From the NCBI RefSeq assembly GCF_008271465.1, contig NZ_VMDU01000002.1, positions 372,001 to 436,000 on the forward strand: a DNA stretch of 64,000 nucleotides. Direction: 5' to 3'. This stretch comes from Tabrizicola flagellatus. Lineage in GTDB: Bacteria; Pseudomonadota; Alphaproteobacteria; Rhodobacterales; Rhodobacteraceae. Positions 47,755 through 56,781 of the stretch are shown in pieces (the stretch's first letter is position 1; the number at the start of each line of letters is the position of its first letter). The position numbers and the translations under genes were made by a program. The notes under the pieces are model-generated. The model had not been told where the DNA came from. It was given only the letters and a program-made list of their open reading frames with translations, and made no database searches.

Positions 47755-47769
47755 TGTCCACAGTGGACA
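47755..47769. repeat. 15-bp palindrome TGTCCACAGTGGACA after hemH
   Basis: Same motif as after infB (26835-26849), apart from the central base. It lies two bases after the hemH stop and 118 bp before the aconitase X start. The rest of the 135-bp gap (47770-47887) has no clear terminator; TTGCCA...CTTAAC is at best a weak promoter. Confidence 0.6.
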
Positions 47770-47887
47770 GACCCGATATTCCTGTTCAAGACCAATAGGT
47801 TGCCAGAATCCGTTAGGGCGGTCTTAACCTTTTCGGAACCCGCGTGCTAGCCTACCCCGAGCCAGAGGGTGGAGGGGCGAGGGCGGA

Positions 47888-49618
47888 ATGCCGTGGTCGA
47901 TGCTGAGCGGGAAGGCCCTGATCACGGGGCGGGCAAGCGGGCCGGTGCTGCATGCGGATGTCGGGCTCAGCTTCATGGGCGGAGTCGATGCAGCCACGGG
48001 ACGGGTCACCGACGTCCACCATCCGCTGTGCGGCGAGTCGGTCGCGGGGAAGGTGCTGGCCATTCCGAGTGGACGGGGGTCCTGCTCGGGCAGCCTGGTG
48101 ATCTTCGAACTGTTGATGAACGGCCACGCCCCGGCAGCGCTGGTCTTTCGGCACAAGGAAACGATCCTAACGCTGGGCGTGCTGATCGCAGGAGAGCTGT
48201 TCCATCGCGCAATTCCGGTGCTGCAACTGGACGAGGCCGGATTCGCGGCCCTTTCCGGTGTCAGCCACGCGCGGATAGAAGGCGACACGCTCTGGTCCGC
48301 CGAGGGGCCGATGGACCTGCCCGCAAGCTTTGACCTGCCGCGGCCCGATCCGGCCGATTTCCGGCTGAGCGAGCTGGACTGCCGCCTTCTGGCCGGAGAC
48401 TTCGGCGAGGCCGCACAGACGGCGATGCGGATCGTCCTGCAAACCGCGCGGATCGAGGGCGCGACCGAACTGGTCGACGTCGACATGGCGCATCTTGACG
48501 GCGTGTTCTACCAGGGACCGGCCGGTCTGAAGTTTGCCCGCAGGCTGTGCGATATGGGGGCAAGGGTCCGGGTGCCGACGACGATGAACGCGCTCTGCGT
48601 CGACCGGCGGCAATGGCGGGCGCAAGGCGTACCGGCGGTGGTGGGCGAAGGCTCGGATGCGCTGGCCGATGCCTATGTCGAGATGGGCGCAAGACCGACC
48701 TACACCTGCGCGCCCTATCTGCTTGAGCCGAGGCCCAGGGCTGGGCAGAACATCGCCTGGGGCGAGTCCAACGCGGTGATGTTCGCCAATTCGGTGTTGG
48801 GCGCGCGGACGCTGAAGTATCCGGATTATCTGGATGTCCTGGTCGCCCTGACAGGCCGCGCCCCGGCGGCCGAGTGCTATCTGGGCAGGGGCCGCCGCGC
48901 CGCAATCCGCATTGACCTGCCGCCGCTGCGGGACCTGGACGATCTGTTCTTCCCGCTGCTTGGCTATCACATCGGGAAGATCGCCACGAACGAGATACCT
49001 TTGATCTGCGGGCTTGAGGACCACGAGGTCGGCCACGACGACCTGAAGGCATTCGGCGCGGCCTTCGCCACTACCTCGGCGGCGCCGATGTTCCACATCC
49101 TGGGCATCACTCCCGAAGCCGGCACGGCAACGGCGGTGCTGGGGGACGATGTGCGCCATGTGCAGGTGTCGGTGCAGGATCTGGCCGAGACCTGGGCAGA
49201 GCTGAACATCGCGCGCACGCCGGATGTTGATCTGGTGGCGCTGGGCAATCCGCACTTCTCGCTGACCGAGATCGCGGCCCTGGCCCGACTGTGCGCAGGA
49301 CGGCAGAAGGCGGAGGGCGTCCGGCTGACCGTGACCTGCGGGCGCGATGTCCACGAACAGGCACGCGCCGAAGGACTGATCGACACGATCAGCGCCTTCG
49401 GCGGCGAGGTGCTGAACGACACCTGCTGGTGCTTCATCGGAGAGCCCGTGGTGCCGAAGTCGGTGCGCAACATCGCCACCAACTCCGGCAAATACGCGCA
49501 TTACGGCCCCCCGGCCGTGGGGAAGGGCTTTCACTTTGCCAGTCTGGCGCGGTGCGTCGAGGCCGCCTGCACGGGCCGGATCGACACGACGCTGCCCGCC
49601 TGGTGCCGTCGGGCCTGA
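47888..49618 (+). CDS. acnX: Aconitase X, fused small and large domains (probable cis-3-hydroxyproline dehydratase)
   Basis: A 576-residue protein. The N-terminal ~135 residues are the AcnX swivelling domain (GKALITGRASGPVLHADVGLSFMGGVD, GKVLAIPSGRGSCSGS). The rest is the AcnX catalytic domain (MRIVLQTARIEGATELVDVDMAHLDGV split over helices, PTTMNALCVDRRQW, GESNAVMFANSVLGARTLKYPDY, NDTCWCFIGEP). The cysteines can carry the Fe-S cluster. Fused bacterial AcnX enzymes characterised so far dehydrate cis-3-hydroxy-L-proline. No other hydroxyproline genes are nearby, so the substrate is unconfirmed. A strong terminator follows. Confidence 0.88.
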   Translation: MPWSMLSGKALITGRASGPVLHADVGLSFMGGVDAATGRVTDVHHPLCGESVAGKVLAIPSGRGSCSGSLVIFELLMNGHAPAALVFRHKETILTLGVLIAGELFHRAIPVLQLDEAGFAALSGVSHARIEGDTLWSAEGPMDLPASFDLPRPDPADFRLSELDCRLLAGDFGEAAQTAMRIVLQTARIEGATELVDVDMAHLDGVFYQGPAGLKFARRLCDMGARVRVPTTMNALCVDRRQWRAQGVPAVVGEGSDALADAYVEMGARPTYTCAPYLLEPRPRAGQNIAWGESNAVMFANSVLGARTLKYPDYLDVLVALTGRAPAAECYLGRGRRAAIRIDLPPLRDLDDLFFPLLGYHIGKIATNEIPLICGLEDHEVGHDDLKAFGAAFATTSAAPMFHILGITPEAGTATAVLGDDVRHVQVSVQDLAETWAELNIARTPDVDLVALGNPHFSLTEIAALARLCAGRQKAEGVRLTVTCGRDVHEQARAEGLIDTISAFGGEVLNDTCWCFIGEPVVPKSVRNIATNSGKYAHYGPPAVGKGFHFASLARCVEAACTGRIDTTLPAWCRRA

Positions 49619-49626
49619 AAACGCAA

Positions 49627-49656
49627 GGACCGCGCGGCATTGCGGCCGCGCGGTCC
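49627..49656. terminator. Bidirectional terminator between acnX and an L,D-transpeptidase gene
   Basis: GGACCGCGCGGC (49627-49638) and GCCGCGCGGTCC (49645-49656) form a perfect 12-bp stem with a 6-base loop. On the minus strand it is followed by TTGCGTTTT. It separates two convergent genes and probably ends both transcripts. Confidence 0.7.
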
Positions 49657-49679
49657 GGTTCCGGCCCGGTCGGGCGCGA

Positions 49680-50270
49680 TCAGATCAGGCGGACCTGGGT
49701 GCCGACCTTCGCGAGTTCGAACAGTTCCTGGATGTGCTCGTTGTAGAGCCCGATGCAGCCGTTCGAGGACCGGCGGCCGATCTTGCGGGTGTCATGGGTG
49801 CCATGGATCCGGTAGGCCGGCCAACCCAGATAGAGCGCACGGGTGCCGAGCGGATTGTCTGGCGCCCCGCCCGGGACCATGTCGGGCCAGTCGGGATTGC
49901 GCTGCTTCATCGAGGCGGTCGGCCGCCAGGTCGGATTGACCACCTTCTGGATGACGGTGGTGAAGCCGCGACGGGTCAGTTCCTCGGACAGGGGAACCGA
50001 GGTTGGGTAGAGGCGATAGATCGACTGGTCCTCGGACCAGAAGTGCAGCGCGCGCGACGTGGTGTCGGCCAGGATCGCACCGTTGCGCAGGTTGTCGAAA
50101 TAATCCTGCCATTGCAGGATGCGGAAGCTGGAGATGTTGTGACGGGTGGCCGTGGCCGGTTGCAGGAATTCGGTGGTTCCGTCCTGGGCCAGCGCGGGGA
50201 AGGCCACCAGACCGGCCACGCCCGCTGCACCGCCCAGAACCGCGCGGCGGCTGATCTTGCCGTTTGCCAT
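49680..50270 (-). CDS. Tat-exported L,D-transpeptidase (YkuD/ErfK family)
   Basis: A 196-residue YkuD-domain protein. The N-terminus KISRRAVLGGAAGVAGLVAFPALAQ in two parts (twin arginine at 8-9, hydrophobic core, AxA cleavage near 28) suits the Tat pathway. The catalytic motif is HGTHDTRKIG then SSNGCIGL, with His156 and Cys172. Such enzymes cross-link peptidoglycan or attach proteins to it. The ATG at 50270 is chosen because the twin-arginine motif starts there; a longer frame adds 12 residues without a ribosome-binding site. It is divergent from the CAP-domain lipoprotein gene. Confidence 0.9.
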   Translation of the reverse strand: MANGKISRRAVLGGAAGVAGLVAFPALAQDGTTEFLQPATATRHNISSFRILQWQDYFDNLRNGAILADTTSRALHFWSEDQSIYRLYPTSVPLSEELTRRGFTTVIQKVVNPTWRPTASMKQRNPDWPDMVPGGAPDNPLGTRALYLGWPAYRIHGTHDTRKIGRRSSNGCIGLYNEHIQELFELAKVGTQVRLI

Positions 50271-50375
50271 GGCTGATACTCCGTAAGGTCTGTTCTCGAC
50301 GGCCATATAGCGACTTTGTGACCGGGCCGCAAATCAAACGCCCGTCAGCATCCTGCCGATCGGCAAGAACCCCGT

Positions 50376-50434
50376 TTGAACCCGGCGCGCGCTTCCGCTA
50401 AGGAGAGCCGAACGGCCGCCCCCGGGGCGGCTCT
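50376..50434 (+). promoter_or_regulatory. Candidate promoter and 5'-UTR hairpin of the CAP-domain lipoprotein gene
   Basis: TTGAAC (50376-50381) and TAAGGA (50399-50404) are 17 bases apart. The transcript would start with a large hairpin: AGAGCCG (50404-50410) with CGGCTCT (50428-50434), and inside it CCGCCCC (50416-50422) with GGGGCGG (50424-50430). These two pairings overlap, so either form can exist. It may stabilise the mRNA or act as an attenuator; there is no T-run. Confidence 0.4.
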
Positions 50435-50449
50435 GATCTGGTGGACCGA

Positions 50450-50956
50450 ATGAACAGACGTATCTTCCTGCTTGCCGGCGCCGGCGTGACGCTGGCTGCC
50501 TGCGGAACTTCCAGCGCGCCCCAGCTGGGGGCTGACGGCAAGCCGTTGCCACAGGTCTACCGGATCGGCGATCCGCGCGAGGTGTCGTTCCGGTTCCTCG
50601 ACGCGATGAATACCCTGCGCGCGGCCAAGTCGCTGCAGCCGGTGGCCTTCGACGCCAGCCTGAACGCGGCGGCCGAAACCCATTCGCGCGACATGTCGGT
50701 GCAGAACCGGCCCTGGCATTTCGGGTCCGACGGGTCTTCGCCCCTGGTGCGGGCGCAGCGCAGCGGTTTCACCGGGCGGCTGCTGGGCGAGAACATCTCG
50801 GAGACCTACGAGACCGAGCTGGAAACGCTGTCCTCGTGGATGGCGCAACCCGATACCCGGGTGGTCATCATGGACCCGCTGGCGACGAAGCTGGGCTTTG
50901 CCTGGTTCCAGGAGCCGGGCGGCAAGATCTGGTGGACGATGCTGACCGGGGCCTGA
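50450..50956 (+). CDS. CAP-superfamily (SCP/PR1-like) lipoprotein
   Basis: A 168-residue lipoprotein with lipobox LAAC (Cys18) after MNRRIFLLAGAGVT. The CAP domain (residues ~45-168) shows FLDAMNTLRAAKSLQPVAFDASLNAAAE split over two helices, HSRDMSVQNRPWHFGSDG, GENISETYETELE and a TKLGFAWFQE end. Bacterial CAP proteins are poorly understood; calcium binding, protease-like or envelope roles are proposed. The ATG at 50450 starts the lipoprotein signal; a GTG three codons earlier is possible. It lies between two L,D-transpeptidase genes, suggesting a cell-envelope role. Confidence 0.88.
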   Translation: MNRRIFLLAGAGVTLAACGTSSAPQLGADGKPLPQVYRIGDPREVSFRFLDAMNTLRAAKSLQPVAFDASLNAAAETHSRDMSVQNRPWHFGSDGSSPLVRAQRSGFTGRLLGENISETYETELETLSSWMAQPDTRVVIMDPLATKLGFAWFQEPGGKIWWTMLTGA

Positions 50957-50980
50957 GCCCGGCAAGCATGGCTGTCGTGC

Positions 50981-51001
50981 GGGGGCCTTCGGGCCCCCTT
51001 T
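50981..51001. terminator. Intrinsic terminator between CAP lipoprotein and L,D-transpeptidase genes
   Basis: GGGGGCC-TTCG-GGCCCCC (50981-50998) is a perfect 7-bp stem with a UUCG tetraloop, followed by TTT on the plus strand. It serves the plus-strand CAP gene and, as a stem, the convergent minus-strand gene. Confidence 0.85.
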
Positions 51002-51006
51002 CGCGT

Positions 51007-51501
51007 TCAAGGCAGGATGTAGATCGGCGTTCCGGGCTTTACCATCGAATAGACGACCTCCATCTCCCGGTCGGTCAACGCGACGCAGCCCTCGGTCCAG
51101 TCCCGCCGCGACACCGGCCGGGTCGGCCCGCCGTGGATGAAGATGTCGCCGCCGGGTTTCTTGCCCTGCGCCTCGGCGAAGGCGATGTCGTTGGCGTTCG
51201 GATAGTCGATGCGCAGCGACAGGTGGAACTTGGAATTCGGGTTCTTGTGGCTGATCGTGTAGGCGCCTTCCGGCGTCTTGCCATCACCCTCGAACTGCTT
51301 GTGGCCCTCGGGCGCGAAGCCGAGAGCGATGTCATAGGCCTTCAGAACCTTGTCGTGGTGCAGAAGATACATGCGCCGGTCGGCCTTGTGGACCTGGATC
51401 TGGGTCACTTCGGGACCGCGGTACTTGCGGAACTTGGGATCTCCACAGCCCGAAAGGCCGATCACCGCCACGAGGATCGCCAGCCACCCGAAAATACGCA
51501 T
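51007..51501 (-). CDS. L,D-transpeptidase-like lipoprotein (YkuD/YafK type)
   Basis: A 164-residue lipoprotein. The lipobox LSGC gives Cys19. The YkuD domain (residues ~32-164) has IQVHKADRRMYLLHHDKVLK and the catalytic residues His123 (DIFIHGGP) and Cys139 (WTEGCVALTD). The compact size resembles YafK/DpaA-type enzymes, some of which release lipoproteins from peptidoglycan rather than cross-link it. Which reaction it performs is unknown. It faces the CAP gene across a shared terminator. Confidence 0.9.
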   Translation of the reverse strand: MRIFGWLAILVAVIGLSGCGDPKFRKYRGPEVTQIQVHKADRRMYLLHHDKVLKAYDIALGFAPEGHKQFEGDGKTPEGAYTISHKNPNSKFHLSLRIDYPNANDIAFAEAQGKKPGGDIFIHGGPTRPVSRRDWTEGCVALTDREMEVVYSMVKPGTPIYILP

Positions 51502-51591
51502 GCCCTTGCCCGCCTGTCTTTTTTTCCGATGGATAGCGGAAATCGGTCGATTTGCCTAGTGCGGCGAGAGCCGCAGGGCTTCACGGATTTG

Positions 51592-52806
51592 TCAGGCGCG
51601 CGACAGACGGGCGACAAGCTCGATGTGGGTGGACCAGCGGAACTGGTCGACGACCCGGATCCAGTCGAGCCGGTAGCCATGGTCCGACAGGACCCTCGCA
51701 TCGCGGGCAAAGGTGACGGGGTTGCAAGACACGGCGGCGAGCACCGGGATGTCCGACCGCGCCAGCCGCTCGGTCTGAGCCTCGGCACCGGCGCGCGGGG
51801 GGTCGATGACGGCGCCGGTGAAGCCGCGCAGCTCGTCGGGTTCCAGCGGCCGCCGGAACAGGTCCCGCGTTTCCACCGAGATCCGGTGGAGATCCGGCGT
51901 GTTGCGCGCGGCGAGGTCCAGAGCCCTGGTCATCGCCGCGTCGCCCTCGACGGCATGCACCTCCATGTCGGTGGCCAGCGGCAGGGTGAAGGTCCCGACA
52001 CCGCTGAACAGATCGAGGACCCGCTTCTGCGGGCCAAGCGCCTGGCGCACGGCGGCCAGAAGCGCCGCCTCGCCTTCGGCAGTGGCCTGAAGAAAGGCGC
52101 CGGGCGGGGCAACGACCATCGCCGTCCCCATGGCCAGCGCCGGGCGGTCACGCAGCGCCACGGTCTCGCCGTCCCAGGTCAGGCGCGAGAAGCCGTGCGC
52201 CTCGACCAGTCGGGCAAGGTCCATGCGCAGGGCGGCGTCCAGCGGCTTGCCGCCAGTGACGACGACATCCGGGCCGCCGCGGGTCAGGGTCACCTGCAGG
52301 GAAAGCTCGGTGGAGCGCGAGCCCCCGGTCTGGACCAGAGCTTGCAGGCCGGGAAAGGCTTCGAGGATGCCGGGGTGCAGAAGCTCGCAGTCGTGGATCT
52401 CGACAATCGTGTCCGAGGCCCGGGCGTGAAAGCCGATCAGCACGCCCCCTTTCGTCCGGCGGGCGGACAACGTGGCGCGGCGGCGGGAGCGGGCAGGTGA
52501 GGTGACGATCGGCAGGAACTCGGCCGTAAGTCCCTGACCGGCAAGCGCGGTCTGGACGACCTCCTGCTTCCATCGGGACACGAAGGGATCCGAGGCGTGT
52601 TGCAGCTGGCAACCGCCGCAGGCGCGGGCGTGGCGGCACGGGGGTTTGACCCGGTTGACAGAGGGGGTGATGATCTTCGGGTCCAGCAGGCGGTCGCCGT
52701 CGGGCGTGCCCTCGACCACTTCGCCCGGAAGGGTTCCGGGCACATAGACGGGACCCGGAGCGATGCCGTGCCCCAGGTGCCCGAGCCGTTCGATGGTGAC
52801 GATCAC
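51592..52806 (-). CDS. RNA uracil-5 methyltransferase (RlmD/RumA-like)
   Basis: A 404-residue TrmA/RlmD-type enzyme. A TRAM-like N-terminus is followed by the Fe-S ligands Cys57, Cys63, Cys66 (CRHARACGGCQLQH) and a fourth in IHDCELLHP. SAM-binding VLDLFSGVGTFTLPLA, DPPRAGAEAQ and the catalytic cysteine in AVSCNPVTFARDA are intact. It probably makes 5-methyluridine in 23S rRNA. The start overlaps the stop of the ABC exporter gene by 4 bp (ATGA), so expression is coupled to the exporters. Confidence 0.92.
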   Translation of the reverse strand: MIVTIERLGHLGHGIAPGPVYVPGTLPGEVVEGTPDGDRLLDPKIITPSVNRVKPPCRHARACGGCQLQHASDPFVSRWKQEVVQTALAGQGLTAEFLPIVTSPARSRRRATLSARRTKGGVLIGFHARASDTIVEIHDCELLHPGILEAFPGLQALVQTGGSRSTELSLQVTLTRGGPDVVVTGGKPLDAALRMDLARLVEAHGFSRLTWDGETVALRDRPALAMGTAMVVAPPGAFLQATAEGEAALLAAVRQALGPQKRVLDLFSGVGTFTLPLATDMEVHAVEGDAAMTRALDLAARNTPDLHRISVETRDLFRRPLEPDELRGFTGAVIDPPRAGAEAQTERLARSDIPVLAAVSCNPVTFARDARVLSDHGYRLDWIRVVDQFRWSTHIELVARLSRA

Positions 52807-54659
52807 TCTGCCGCTTCCGCCTGTTCGTCTTCGGTGCCGATGAAGCCGCCTGATTGCCGTTTCCAGTAGCGCGCGTAAAGCCCGTCCTTCGCCAGAAGCT
52901 CGTCATGGCTACCCATCTCGACGATCCGGCCACGGTCAAGAACGATGATCCGGTCCATCGCGGCGATGGTGGAGAGACGGTGCGCGATGGCGAGCACCGT
53001 CTTGCCCTGCATCACCCGGCCCAACGCCTCCTGGATCGAGGCCTCGACCTCGCTGTCGAGCGCGCTGGTCGCCTCGTCCAGCACCAGGATCGGCGCGTCC
53101 TTCAGGAAGGCGCGGGCAAGCGCGATGCGCTGGCGCTGGCCGCCCGACAGCTTGACGCCGCGTTCGCCGAGGAAGGCGTCATAGCCCTTGCGGCCCTGGT
53201 GGTCGTGCATGCCGGCGATGAATTCGTCCGCCTCGGCGGCGCGGGCGGAGGCGATGATCTCGTCCTCGGTCGCCTCGGGCCTACCGTAGGCAATATTGTC
53301 GCGCGCGCTGCGGTTGAACATCGCGGTTTCCTGCGTGACCATGCCGATCTGGCGGCGGAGGCTTTCCTGCGTGACATCGCGGACATCGAAGCCGTCGATG
53401 GTGATGCGGCCCTGTTCGGGGTCATAGAGGCGGAGGAGGAGCGAGACGAGCGAGGATTTCCCCGCCCCGCTGGCGCCGACGATCCCCAGTTTCTCGCCCG
53501 CGCGGATGGTCAGGTCGATGTCCCGGACCCCGCCCCGCTCGCGGCCATAGGCGAAGGTGACGTGATCGAAGCGGATCTCGCCCCGGATGCGGGGAAGGGG
53601 CTGGGCATCGGGGGCATCGGTAAGGGCGTGGGGAACCGAAAGGGTGCGCATGCCGTCCTCGACCTCGCCCACGCTGGTGTAGATCGACATGAGGGTAAAG
53701 CTGACCCAGCCGGACATCTGCGCGATGCGCAGCGCGATGGCACCGGCCGCCGCGATGTCGCCGGCCGAGGCGGCGCCCTGTTGCCAGAGAAGGACCGTGC
53801 CGCCGATCAGAAGGACGGGCAGGACGCCTGCGAGCAGCATCAGCGCAAAACGGAACCAGGTGGAGATGACGCCGAATTCGAGGCTGCGGTCGCGGAACAC
53901 CTCCATCGCGTCGATGGCCACGCGGTCCTCGAAGGCGGCATGGGCGAAGAGCTTGACGGTCTTGATATTGGTGATCGTGTCCACCACCTGGCCCGAGACC
54001 ATGGCGCGGGACGAGGCGCGGGCGGCGGAATTGACCCGGATCTTCGGCATGAAGAAGCGGATCAGGAGGATGTAGGCGACCAGCCAGACGGCAAGGGCTA
54101 CTGCGGCCTTCCAGTCCACGGCGAGCAGGAAGGCGACCGAGCCGATGACCGAGGCGAGGGCGAAGCAGACGGTGTTGATGACTTCGGTCGCGACATCGGT
54201 GACGGCGCGGGCGGCCTGCATCTGTTTCTGCGCGATGCGGCCGGCGAAGTCGTTGTCGAAGAAGGTGACGGCCTGGCCGAGCGTCCAGCGGTGGAGCCGC
54301 GACAGGACCAGCGGCATCACGTTCGGCCCGATGACGATGCTGTTCGAGGCCGAGGAGACGGCGAAGGCAAGCGGTCGCAGGACGAGGTAGAAGCCGAGGA
54401 ACCAGGCGACGAGGTGCCAGTGGGCGGCGAAGAAGTCGGTCGGGCCCGAATTGACGGCGGCGTCGATGACCCAGCCGAGGATGAGGGCCGAGACGACCTC
54501 GGTCACGCCGGCGAGGGAGGAGAGGACCCCGGCCACGACCAGCATCGGCCAGGACCCGGCCAGCGCCCAGCGCATGAAGGCGCCGAGGCGTTGCGGCGGC
54601 GGGCCGTCGGCGGGGCGGAAGGCGTCGATGAGGGAGCCGAGGCTTTGAAGCGCGCTCAT
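52803..54659 (-). CDS. ABC exporter half-transporter 1 (membrane domain fused to ATPase)
   Basis: A 618-residue exporter. An N-terminal membrane domain of about six helices (residues ~30-320) is fused to an ATPase. Walker A is GASGAGKSS (near 395-403), signature LSGGQ (near 504), Walker B ILVLDEATSALD with its glutamate, and H-loop AIAHRLSTI. All catalytic residues are consensus. It is the MsbA/multidrug/lipid exporter type; the substrate is unknown. The ATG at 54659 starts the family-like sequence. It lies 109 bp after a related exporter, with a strong hairpin between, and is coupled to the rRNA methyltransferase gene. Confidence 0.9.
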   Translation of the reverse strand: MSALQSLGSLIDAFRPADGPPPQRLGAFMRWALAGSWPMLVVAGVLSSLAGVTEVVSALILGWVIDAAVNSGPTDFFAAHWHLVAWFLGFYLVLRPLAFAVSSASNSIVIGPNVMPLVLSRLHRWTLGQAVTFFDNDFAGRIAQKQMQAARAVTDVATEVINTVCFALASVIGSVAFLLAVDWKAAVALAVWLVAYILLIRFFMPKIRVNSAARASSRAMVSGQVVDTITNIKTVKLFAHAAFEDRVAIDAMEVFRDRSLEFGVISTWFRFALMLLAGVLPVLLIGGTVLLWQQGAASAGDIAAAGAIALRIAQMSGWVSFTLMSIYTSVGEVEDGMRTLSVPHALTDAPDAQPLPRIRGEIRFDHVTFAYGRERGGVRDIDLTIRAGEKLGIVGASGAGKSSLVSLLLRLYDPEQGRITIDGFDVRDVTQESLRRQIGMVTQETAMFNRSARDNIAYGRPEATEDEIIASARAAEADEFIAGMHDHQGRKGYDAFLGERGVKLSGGQRQRIALARAFLKDAPILVLDEATSALDSEVEASIQEALGRVMQGKTVLAIAHRLSTIAAMDRIIVLDRGRIVEMGSHDELLAKDGLYARYWKRQSGGFIGTEDEQAEAAE

Positions 54660-54730
54660 GGGGGAGAGGTAGGCCGGTCCTTGGGGGGAAGCAAGTGTCA
54701 ACGCCGCATGGACGGCAGGGTTCCCGTGCG

Positions 54731-54761
54731 GCCCAAGAATTTTCGGCGAAAATTCTTGGGC
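54731..54761. terminator. Perfect 14-bp stem hairpin between the two ABC exporter genes
   Basis: GCCCAAGAATTTTC (54731-54744) and GAAAATTCTTGGGC (54748-54761) with a 3-base loop. It starts 7 bp after the stop of exporter 2 on the minus strand. The AT-rich centre gives T runs within the stem but none after it. It may partly end the exporter 2 transcript or be a REP-like element. Confidence 0.6.
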
Positions 54762-54768
54762 TTGGGGG

Positions 54769-56616
<1,848 letters not shown>

Positions 56617-56694
56617 GTTGGGAAGACCCGAAGATGGTGCAGCGATGGGGTGAAGCGGTGCCTGCAAACGACCGCCACGACAGGATCGGTCAAC

Positions 56695-56727
56695 TCAGGC
56701 GAGCTGAAGGGGGATCCTGTTTTCCAT
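56695..56727 (-). CDS. 10-residue leader peptide MENRIPLQLA upstream of the ABC exporters
   Basis: On the minus strand ATG at 56727 opens a 10-codon ORF ending TGA at 56695. It has the best ribosome-binding site of the region: GGAAGGAGA, six to seven bases upstream. The exporter start itself has none visible. Codons 3-5 contain ACAGGATC (56712-56719), exactly complementary to GATCCTGT (56680-56687) downstream of the leader stop. GACCG and CGGTC, and GCGGT and ACCGC, further downstream give mutually exclusive stems. A translating or stalled ribosome would change this folding. The model is inferred; B. subtilis bmrB-bmrCD is a known parallel. Confidence 0.55.
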   Translation of the reverse strand: MENRIPLQLA

Positions 56728-56752
56728 GCTGGTCTCCTTCCTGGGTGGGACG

Positions 56753-56781
56753 TCCTTAGACGAATCGCGGCGGATTGTCAC
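56753..56781 (-). promoter_or_regulatory. Candidate promoter of the leader ORF and ABC exporters
   Basis: On the minus strand GTGACA (56781-56776, five of six to TTGACA) and TAAGGA (56758-56753) are 17 bases apart, overlapping the stop of cca. The transcript would start near 56746 and carry the leader ORF about 20 bases from its 5' end. The -10 match is modest, so read-through from cca is also possible. Confidence 0.4.
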
